In this document: positions 1-5,399 of the stretch, piece by piece
Numbering within the stretch: the first letter of the stretch is position 1
How the letters are laid out: the number at the start of each line of letters is the position of its first letter
Assembly: GCA_016782825.1 (NCBI GenBank)
Contig: JADHXT010000147.1
Location: 1 to 8,045, forward strand
Direction: 5' to 3'
Length of the DNA stretch: 8,045 nt
From: Candidatus Brocadiia bacterium
Lineage (GTDB): Bacteria; Planctomycetota; PUPC01; DSUN01
Notes under the pieces: generated by a model
Told to the model about the DNA's origin: nothing
What the model saw: the letters and a program-made list of their open reading frames with translations, nothing else
Databases searched by the model: none
Made by a program: the position numbers and the translations under genes

Positions 1-1
1 G

Positions 2-889
2 GGCCTGGCCACGACCGCCGCGAGGCCCGTGCACAAGGTGCTGGCGCTGCGCGGCTACTGGCGCGTGGTGCAGCAGACCGCGACGGTGCTTGGACCGCAG
101 CGCGTGGCCATGTGCGAGCGGGGGATGGCCGCGGCGGCGCGGGTGGAGGAGAAGCGACTCGGCCTCTCGGTGCTGTCGGGCGTGGCGCATATGGATGCGA
201 TGGAGCTGGCGCGGAAGCTCGCGGCCGACGCCACGATCCGTGCTGAGGCCGAGAGTGCAGAGGCGCAGATCGCCTCGGCTCTCGCCAAGATGCACCCGGC
301 CGCGGCCAGGGCTGCGCTGGAGCGGCTGACGGCCGGGGCGAGCACTGATGCGGTGCGCTCCCAGGCAAGCAGTGCCCTCGCGGCAATGGACAAGCACCGC
401 GGCTACGCCCGAATCTGGCAGGTGGCCGGCCCCTACCGCGAGGACGGCAAGAAGTGCCAGCAACTCTTCGACGTGGCGTTGCCTCCCGAGAAGCCCGACG
501 CGAAGGTGGAGTGGAAATCGATGGACCTCGCCCCCGAGCCGCGGGTCGAGAACTCAGTGGACCTCGCCAAGGTGGTGAACGGCAACCACTGCGTGGCCTA
601 TCTCAAGGGGCGCGTGTTCGCGCCGAAGGCGCAGCGCGTGAAGCTGGAGATCGGCAGTGACGATGGCATCAAGATCTGGGTGAACGGCAAGCTCGTGCAT
701 GCCAGCAACGCCGTGCGAGGGCTCGCGGCCGCGCAGGAGATCGCTCACGCGGATCTCAAGCAGGGGTGGAACGATGTGCTGATGAAGATCACCCAGCACA
801 CGGCGGGCTGCGGTGCCTGCATCCGCGTGTGCAAGCCGGACGGCGGCGTGCCTGAGGGCCTGCGGTTCGACAACGGAGCAGGCCAGTGA
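2..889 (+). CDS. HEAT-repeat protein with C-terminal jelly-roll-like sandwich domain (5'-partial)
   Basis: The frame is open to the left edge, so the true start lies upstream and 295 residues are visible; the GTG at 29 is probably internal. Residues 1 to about 130 (counting from position 2) are Ala/Leu-rich helical repeats, with an ALRGY segment near the start and later an EEKRLGLSVL stretch. This is the HEAT-type pattern often seen in planctomycete secreted proteins, where it commonly follows a sugar-processing or DUF1080-like module. From residue 139 (WQVAGPY) to the end the protein is beta-rich, with DDGIKIWVNGK at 220-230 and a GWND segment at 255-258. This is typical of PA14-like or glycosidase-associated sandwich domains that bind sugars or pack against a catalytic domain. 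No catalytic domain is visible, so the main function lies upstream of the window. It ends with TGA one base from the stop of the convergent neighbour. The domain style is fairly sure; the role is not known. Confidence 0.75.
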   Translation, partial: GLATTAARPVHKVLALRGYWRVVQQTATVLGPQRVAMCERGMAAAARVEEKRLGLSVLSGVAHMDAMELARKLAADATIRAEAESAEAQIASALAKMHPAAARAALERLTAGASTDAVRSQASSALAAMDKHRGYARIWQVAGPYREDGKKCQQLFDVALPPEKPDAKVEWKSMDLAPEPRVENSVDLAKVVNGNHCVAYLKGRVFAPKAQRVKLEIGSDDGIKIWVNGKLVHASNAVRGLAAAQEIAHADLKQGWNDVLMKITQHTAGCGACIRVCKPDGGVPEGLRFDNGAGQ

Positions 890-890
890 C

Positions 891-2876
891 TCAGTCGGCA
901 AGCTCCACGGTGAGGCCCTTCATGGCGGGCTTGCCGGCGCAGGTGATGGTGTAGGTTTCTTCTGCGGCTTTGGCCGTGTGCACGTGGCGCTTCGCCGCAC
1001 CGTCCTCCGTCCATGCGTAGGTGACCATCACGGGGCGGAAGCCGCCGTGGGGCTCGCGGTAGTCGGCGTCGATACGCGTCTGGTAGAGCATGGTGGTGTT
1101 GTGCTGGGTGCCGGCGAAGCGGACGAGAGCGGAGCGGGTGGCGGGAGGCACGTCGGCGGCGACGAAGGTCTTGCCGTGGTTGCGGGTGGGGCCTTCGCAG
1201 CGGCCGAGCGATGTGTAAGTCTTTCCTCCGTCGAAGGACACAGCCACGTCCCAGGCGTCGCGCTTGTCGCGGGCCCGGTAGTAGACGCCGATGCGGATGC
1301 GGGTGAGGTCGCCGGGCGTGGTGATGGGATACACCACCTCGCCGGTGCCGGCGGCGAGCACGAGGAGGCCGTTCTTCCGGATGTTCTTGCAGACGGGATG
1401 GAAGTCGGTGTAGTGGAGTTGCCTCCCCTTGTTCTTCGGGTCGGTGGTGCCTTCGATGGTGACGGCGCCCTCGGGGGGCGCGGCGCGGAAGGTGATGGTG
1501 TTGGTGCCCTGAACGAGGGCGGGGAGGGGCCGCTGGGAGTGTTGCACGTCGTGGGTCACTTTGAGCGCGTTGAGCCCCGTGCCCTTGCCTTTGAGGACGG
1601 CCTTCAGGCGGTAGTCGTAGCGGCGGAAAACGTGGGGCTTGAGGTCGAGGGTCTGTGGGCCTGAGGCATCGAGGGTGACGAGGGGCGTCCAGTCCAGCCC
1701 ATTGTTGGTGGAGAGGGAGAGGGCGATGGAGCCGCCCGGGCCGACGACGGCGTCCAGTGCGAGGGTGCCGGTGAGGTACACGTAGCTGCTGGGCATGCGG
1801 AAGATGAGGGTGGCGGGCTGCGCGGGGTCCTTGGCGCGGACGGCTGGGCTCTGGCCGTCGTCGGCCTTGCAGGCCAGGTTGGTGGTGGCGAGCATGCCCG
1901 TGCGGAAGGCTCCGCTGGCGAGGGGGAGGGCATACTCGCGCACGCCGTTGCCGATGCGGCCGTTGGCGAGGTCGCCGTAGTCGGGGGTATAGCGGAGGGC
2001 GCCCTTGCCCACGGTCCCCTTGAGGCATCCCGGCGTGCCGCCGCCATCCATCATCACGTGGAGGCCCCTGTTCGACCAGTTGCGCACGAGACGCTCGCCG
2101 GGCCGGAGCTGCACGTTCACTTGGTAGCCCATGGAGTAGCCACTCTCGTAGGGGAAGAGGGTGGAGCCGTCGTATTCCTGCATGGTGCTGTACCAGCCGT
2201 GGGTGGCGGCGGGGAGCCAGCCCTGGGGGCCGTAGAAGGGGCAGTTGCGGAGGAGGTCGGGGCCGTTGCGCCAGCCGCCGTTGGCCATGAACTGCCGCAG
2301 CCGGGCGTCGTTGCCCTTGTAGCCCGGGTGAGCGGCATACCAGGCCTTGCAGTCGGCCACGATCTCCTCCACGCCGGCGATGGAGCCGTCGCGGTGGAAA
2401 AAGTAGTTGATGAGCGAGGCGTCGAGCAGATGCCACTTGCCGTCCCAGAGGATCTCGGGCACCACGTGGCGGCTGATCGTCCAGCCCCGCGCTTTGAGTC
2501 CCGCATGCCGCGCCAGCGCCTGCACGTGCGCCGACGTCACCGAGCAGAAGGAGTAGCCGTAGACATTGAACAGCTTGATGGGATCCTGCACGTTGTTCTC
2601 GAGCTGGAGAAACTCGCTCGGCGGGGCGTCCTGATGCTGGAAGGCCACCACCGTTCGCCAGATGGCCAGAGCCTTCTCCTTGTCCGTCATGCCTTCCTTG
2701 ATGAAGGACTTCTCCCAGGCCTCGATGCTGGACACATCGTCCACATGGTTCGACAGCACGGTGATGTGGCTCACGACGCCCACTTCGGCCCGTGCGAGGC
2801 CGGCGAAGCTGGCCAGCGCGGCCATCACGACCACAAGATGCGACGACCTGGATGCCCTGCTCAGCGCAGATAGCAT
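891..2876 (-). CDS. secreted transglutaminase-like protein with beta-sandwich tail
   Basis: 661 residues starting at ATG 2876, preceded by GAGGGAG at 5-base spacing. Residues 1-30 form a Sec signal peptide (hydrophobic VVVMAALASFAGLA, likely cut after ARA). About residues 50-160 look like a transglutaminase/protease-like core (Pfam Transglut_core type): GYSFCSVTSAH puts a nucleophile at Cys111, SRHVVPE gives His137, and GKWHLLDAS gives Asp152, in the usual Cys-His-Asp order and spacing. In bacteria this fold is found in peptidases, amidases and cross-linking enzymes, so the reaction cannot be named. Residues about 355-661 are beta-rich. STNNGLDW (389-396) and SFDGGKTY (547-554) resemble the Asp-box turns of sialidase-type propellers, here more likely inside sandwich domains. 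It is transcribed away from the glycosidase operon and shares its upstream region. Long open frames on the other strand across this gene are shadows of high third-position GC. The triad is seen; substrate and reaction are unknown. Confidence 0.8.
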   Translation of the reverse strand: MLSALSRASRSSHLVVVMAALASFAGLARAEVGVVSHITVLSNHVDDVSSIEAWEKSFIKEGMTDKEKALAIWRTVVAFQHQDAPPSEFLQLENNVQDPIKLFNVYGYSFCSVTSAHVQALARHAGLKARGWTISRHVVPEILWDGKWHLLDASLINYFFHRDGSIAGVEEIVADCKAWYAAHPGYKGNDARLRQFMANGGWRNGPDLLRNCPFYGPQGWLPAATHGWYSTMQEYDGSTLFPYESGYSMGYQVNVQLRPGERLVRNWSNRGLHVMMDGGGTPGCLKGTVGKGALRYTPDYGDLANGRIGNGVREYALPLASGAFRTGMLATTNLACKADDGQSPAVRAKDPAQPATLIFRMPSSYVYLTGTLALDAVVGPGGSIALSLSTNNGLDWTPLVTLDASGPQTLDLKPHVFRRYDYRLKAVLKGKGTGLNALKVTHDVQHSQRPLPALVQGTNTITFRAAPPEGAVTIEGTTDPKNKGRQLHYTDFHPVCKNIRKNGLLVLAAGTGEVVYPITTPGDLTRIRIGVYYRARDKRDAWDVAVSFDGGKTYTSLGRCEGPTRNHGKTFVAADVPPATRSALVRFAGTQHNTTMLYQTRIDADYREPHGGFRPVMVTYAWTEDGAAKRHVHTAKAAEETYTITCAGKPAMKGLTVELAD

Positions 2877-2881
2877 GATAA

Positions 2882-2888
2882 CTCCCTC
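2882..2888 (-). promoter_or_regulatory. ribosome binding site of the transglutaminase-like gene
   Basis: On the minus strand GAGGGAG lies 5 bases before the ATG at 2876. It is a good match to the anti-Shine-Dalgarno sequence and fixes this start, which also gives a complete signal peptide. Confidence 0.6.
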
Positions 2889-2917
2889 AGAGGAATGGTG
2901 TGTCTCGGCCCGCGCAG

Positions 2918-2946
2918 ATTGTCGGGCATTGCCGTCTGCACTTCAA
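2918..2946 (-). promoter_or_regulatory. candidate sigma-70-type promoter for the transglutaminase-like gene
   Basis: Read on the minus strand, TTGAAG (plus 2941-2946) and GACAAT (plus 2918-2923) are separated by exactly 17 bases. Each hexamer matches the consensus at 4 of 6 positions. Transcription would begin near 2911, leaving a leader of about 35 bases before the ATG. The -35 box lies inside the 17-bp palindrome at 2936-2952, so a protein bound there would compete with RNA polymerase. It was found by eye; promoter consensus in this phylum is poorly known. Confidence 0.35.
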
Positions 2947-2952
2947 GTGCAG
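2936..2952. promoter_or_regulatory. 17-bp perfect palindrome, candidate operator
   Basis: CTGCACTT, one central base, then AAGTGCAG form a perfect dyad with 8-bp arms. It sits in the 171-bp divergent intergenic region, overlaps the candidate -35 box of the minus-strand promoter and ends 19 bases before the candidate -35 box of the plus-strand promoter. That is the position expected for the operator of a dimeric regulator controlling both directions. A short-spaced 8-bp dyad is unlikely by chance in so small a region. No regulator gene is in the window, so the protein that binds it is unknown. The loop is a single base, so an RNA hairpin is a poor explanation. Confidence 0.5.
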
Positions 2953-2971
2953 GTACGGTCGAGAAACGCCA

Positions 2972-3000
2972 TTGCCTCACACTGCGGGAAGTGCTAGCAT
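2972..3000 (+). promoter_or_regulatory. candidate extended -10 promoter for the glycosidase-radical SAM operon
   Basis: TTGCCT (2972-2977) and TAGCAT (2995-3000) are spaced by 17 bases, each matching consensus at 4 of 6. TGC directly before the -10 box gives the TGn extended -10 feature. Transcription would begin near 3007, about 40 bases before the ATG at 3048. The -10 box lies in an 8-bp self-complementary stretch (TGCTAGCA, 2992-2999). Found by eye only. Confidence 0.4.
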
Positions 3001-3028
3001 CTGGGCCGTTGTCCGTTGCATGCACGCG

Positions 3029-3042
3029 AGGAAGAAGGCAGG
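3029..3042 (+). promoter_or_regulatory. ribosome binding site deciding the start at 3048
   Basis: The purine-rich stretch AGGAAGAAGGCAGG lies directly upstream of ATG 3048; the GAAGG part is 9 bases away. The same frame is open back to a GTG at 2895, but that start would place the candidate promoter inside the gene and give a poor N-terminus. ATG 3048 gives a clean signal peptide. Confidence 0.55.
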
Positions 3043-3047
3043 TAGTC

Positions 3048-4340
3048 ATGGCCAGTTACGCGTTCTCGCCCGACGTCCGCGCGGCAGCCTGCGGGTTGCT
3101 CGTGGCGTTCGTCCTCATGGCCACTGCGCAGGCGCGGCCGCGGGGATGCGAGATCCGCGACGGCCGGCTGTTCGTCGATGGCAAATGGGTGTTTCTCAAG
3201 ATCGGCAAGCCGTTGCGCAACTTCGCGCTGGCCGAGGCGTGTGAGAAGCTCATCGCCGACCTCGCCATCCTCCAGCAGAAGGGCTACAACTGCCTGGAGC
3301 TGAACTGCTACTGGCACCACTTCGACAAGGACGGCGACGGGCGGCCCGACGCATCGCTGGCGCCACTGCGCAAGCTGGTGGACGCCATCGCGGCGCGGGG
3401 CATGTTCCCGTGTTTGTCCGTCGAGACTTACGGCGTGGGCGGCGGGCAGGTGCCCGAGCCCTTCTGGGGCAGGAACCCCGATGCCTATGCCATCACCCAC
3501 GAAGGCAAGCCACTCCGCGACACCGAGTATGGCTTCCACACCAAGGTGCCGTGCCTCTTCTCGCCCGGCTACCGCGAGACGGCCCGGCGCTTCATCCGGG
3601 CCATGGCCGCGGGCATCGACCACACCAAGCTCCTGTGGTTCGAGACCACCGTCGAGCCCCAGTACATCGGCAACCAGCACCTCGACTACAGCGTCCACGC
3701 CCGCCGCGCCTACGAGGCCTGGCTGAAGACGACGGGGACCAGCGGCCCTACTTGGCCAGTGCGTTTCCCCGTGCCCGCCGCGTTCGTCAACCACCCGACG
3801 TGGAACCGCTTCCGTGCCGAAGCGCTGGCCGACTGGGTGAACGGCGATGCCGCGGCCTTCCGTTCCGTGGCCGGCGCCGACGCCTACGTGGCCGTGGACT
3901 ACCTGGAGACTGGCGGCGGCGAGATGCGCAACCGCAACGGCGATTCGGTGGCCTTCCTTACCCAACTCACAGCGGCCACCGTCGTGCAGGTGAACTGGCA
4001 CTGGCACCTGGGCACCCGAAGCACCAACCACGTGGCCTACCGCAACGTCCGCGCCGCCATGGCCAAGACCCGGCGGCAGTGGGCCATCTGCGAGCACATG
4101 ACGCTCAACGGCTCGGACTTCCGTCCTGCCGAAGTGGCCCCTCTGCTCCGCAGCACGCTGCGTCACGGCACACGGCTCGGCTGGGAGTTTGTGAACGTGG
4201 CGCCCAGCAGCGGCGACCCCTTCGCCCTCTACAACGACGACTGGAGCCCCAAGCCCCTCATGGCCGAAGTGGACCGTCGCTGGGAGCAATGGCTGAACGA
4301 GGTGCGTCGCGAGCCATCGACCCAGGAAACCACACGATGA
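3048..4340 (+). CDS. secreted TIM-barrel glycoside hydrolase-like protein (clan GH-A-like)
   Basis: 430 residues. Residues 1-29 are a signal peptide (AAACGLLVAFVLMATAQA, cut after AQA). The mature part begins with a short beta segment (RLFVDGKWVFLKIG, about 40-53) of the kind that opens beta-galactosidase-like and GH5-like barrels. Strand-like blocks follow in barrel order: GYNCLELNCYWHH (79-91), GMFPCLSVETYG (118-129), LLWFETTVEPQ (195-205) and WAICEHMTLNG (345-355). Candidate catalytic acids are Glu199 or Glu203 (acid/base) and Glu349 (nucleophile), by analogy with the two Glu of clan GH-A at strands 4 and 7. This assignment is inference, and no family number can be given with confidence; GH42- or GH5-like are the nearest guesses. 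Residues 93-101 form a DxDxDGxxD loop that could bind calcium. The gene overlaps the radical SAM gene by ATGA and is the first of the operon. An inactive or non-hydrolytic barrel is possible. Confidence 0.75.
   Translation: MASYAFSPDVRAAACGLLVAFVLMATAQARPRGCEIRDGRLFVDGKWVFLKIGKPLRNFALAEACEKLIADLAILQQKGYNCLELNCYWHHFDKDGDGRPDASLAPLRKLVDAIAARGMFPCLSVETYGVGGGQVPEPFWGRNPDAYAITHEGKPLRDTEYGFHTKVPCLFSPGYRETARRFIRAMAAGIDHTKLLWFETTVEPQYIGNQHLDYSVHARRAYEAWLKTTGTSGPTWPVRFPVPAAFVNHPTWNRFRAEALADWVNGDAAAFRSVAGADAYVAVDYLETGGGEMRNRNGDSVAFLTQLTAATVVQVNWHWHLGTRSTNHVAYRNVRAAMAKTRRQWAICEHMTLNGSDFRPAEVAPLLRSTLRHGTRLGWEFVNVAPSSGDPFALYNDDWSPKPLMAEVDRRWEQWLNEVRREPSTQETTR
4324..4329 (+). promoter_or_regulatory. ribosome binding site of the radical SAM gene, inside the preceding gene
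   Basis: AGGAAA lies 7 bases before the ATG at 4337, within the last codons of the glycosidase-like gene. Together with the ATGA overlap it supports this start and suggests translational coupling. Confidence 0.5.
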
Positions 4341-5371
4341 CCGAACCGTCCGAGGCACATGCCCGAGTGGACGCCTTGGTGGACCAGGTGGGCGTGGTGG
4401 CTGCCGGCGGGCAACTGGGCGTGGCCGCGCTGCTCTACACCTATCAGTGCACCATCGCCTGCCGCCACTGCTGCTTCGGCTGCGCCACCGACCGGCCCCA
4501 CGCGCACATGTCCACGCCCCAGGCCGTGGGGCACCTGCACGCGCTGCACGAGCTTGGCCGCGTGATCCACATCGCCGGCGGTGAGTGCATGATGTACTGG
4601 GACGACCTGCGCTCCGTGCTCGAGCAGGCACACGCCGAGCGCGTGGAGCCCCATTTCATCGAGACCAACTGCTCCTTCGCCACCGACGATGCCGTGGTGG
4701 CCGAGCGGCTGGACGTGCTGGAGGCCAACGGCGTGGTGGGCCTGCTGATGAGCGCCGACCCCTACCATCAGGCCTTCGTGCCCCCCGAGCGCTTCCTCCG
4801 CGTGCGGCGGATGGCGCGCGAGCGGTTCGGCCCGGAAAACGTCTGGTGTGCTGGCGGCTCCGACGACGAGGTCAGCGACCTGGTGAGCATCGGGGCCGAC
4901 GAGGCGCGCCTGCGGGAATACGTCCGCGCCCATCCCCCGCGGATGGTGGGCACGGCCCATCGGAAACTCCGTCAGTACCTCGACGCCGTGCCGGTGGACC
5001 GCATTCCGCCCGGCCACGGCTGGCGCTTCGCTCACGACGGGAGCGATTGCGGCGTCGAGTTCGATGCCGAGCGGATCTGGGAAGTGCACATCGATCCCTA
5101 CAACAACGTCCAGACCAACTGCGGTGTCATCCTGGGCAACACCGATTCGATCGGCCTGGCCGAGGTGATGGCGCGCGGCCCGGCCAACGCCAACTTCGTG
5201 ACGAAGCTCCTCGCCGAGGGCGGCCCGGTGGCGCTGGCCGAGTATGCCCGCGACAAGCATGGCTTCATCATCCCGTCCGAGGTGGTGAGCAAGTGCGATC
5301 TGTGCTACAACGTGCGCAAGTTCCTGCGTCCCTTCCATCCTGAGATCCTGGGGCCGGCAGAAGTCTACTGA
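4337..5371 (+). CDS. radical SAM enzyme with C-terminal cysteine region
   Basis: 344 residues with no signal peptide or membrane segment, so cytoplasmic. YQCTIACRHC contains the CxxxCxxC motif (Cys38, Cys42, Cys45) that holds the [4Fe-4S] cluster used to cleave S-adenosylmethionine; Cys46 and Cys49 follow at once. IAGGEC (79-84) matches the GGE motif that binds the SAM amino group. The C-terminal part has DPYNNVQTNCGVILGN (253-268), like the start of a SPASM/Twitch region, and CDLC (320-323). Cys238, Cys262, Cys320 and Cys323 could ligate one auxiliary cluster, but the full SPASM cysteine set is absent. It starts within the stop of the preceding glycosidase gene, and the GH36 gene follows 28 bases later. 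No peptide precursor, sulfatase or partner maturase is visible nearby, so peptide modification and sulfatase maturation are not supported. The radical SAM identity is very sure; the substrate is unknown. The frame is open upstream to about 3410, but that part is a shadow of the glycosidase gene. Confidence 0.92.
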   Translation: MTEPSEAHARVDALVDQVGVVAAGGQLGVAALLYTYQCTIACRHCCFGCATDRPHAHMSTPQAVGHLHALHELGRVIHIAGGECMMYWDDLRSVLEQAHAERVEPHFIETNCSFATDDAVVAERLDVLEANGVVGLLMSADPYHQAFVPPERFLRVRRMARERFGPENVWCAGGSDDEVSDLVSIGADEARLREYVRAHPPRMVGTAHRKLRQYLDAVPVDRIPPGHGWRFAHDGSDCGVEFDAERIWEVHIDPYNNVQTNCGVILGNTDSIGLAEVMARGPANANFVTKLLAEGGPVALAEYARDKHGFIIPSEVVSKCDLCYNVRKFLRPFHPEILGPAEVY

Positions 5372-5383
5372 GCCTCACCGAAC

Positions 5384-5391
5384 GAGAGAGG
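5384..5391 (+). promoter_or_regulatory. ribosome binding site deciding the start at 5400
   Basis: GAGAGAGG lies 8 bases before ATG 5400. The in-frame GTG at 5391 would overlap this site and leave no spacing, so the ATG is preferred. Confidence 0.55.
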
Positions 5392-5399
5392 TGTACCGC

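Noticed and set aside
809..838. CGACIRVCKP near the end of the HEAT-repeat protein, resembling part of a ferredoxin cluster motif
   Set aside because: Only three cysteines, with an extra residue before Pro, placed in the last strand of a sandwich domain where the neighbouring sequence has no ferredoxin fold. Probably coincidence.
745..2436. 563-codon open frame on the minus strand in a second frame across the transglutaminase-like gene
   Set aside because: Its translation is rich in Arg, Pro and His with no recognisable domain. The overlapping frame has a signal peptide, a catalytic triad and a ribosome binding site. It is a high-GC shadow.
3017..3024. TGCATGCA palindrome in the leader of the operon
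   Set aside because: Eight bases with no spacer or conserved context; expected by chance often enough not to be called a site.
3561..3575. Possible sulfatase-type maturation motif in the barrel protein (SPGYR, residues 172-176), which would make the radical SAM enzyme a maturase
   Set aside because: The maturation motif is C/S-x-P-x-R. Here Pro directly follows Ser, so the spacing is wrong, and the protein is not a sulfatase.
2994..4631. 545-codon minus-strand open frame opposite the glycosidase-like gene
   Set aside because: Low-complexity Arg/Gly/Val/His translation, no binding site or family motif, and it covers the start of the clearly real radical SAM gene. Shadow frame.
4229..5338. 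369-codon minus-strand open frame opposite the radical SAM gene
   Set aside because: No domain is recognisable, and the plus strand carries an unambiguous radical SAM protein. Shadow frame.
4337..5399. Search for a small precursor peptide gene beside the radical SAM gene
   Set aside because: The gene overlaps its upstream neighbour and only 28 bases lie downstream. No short frame with its own binding site could be supported.
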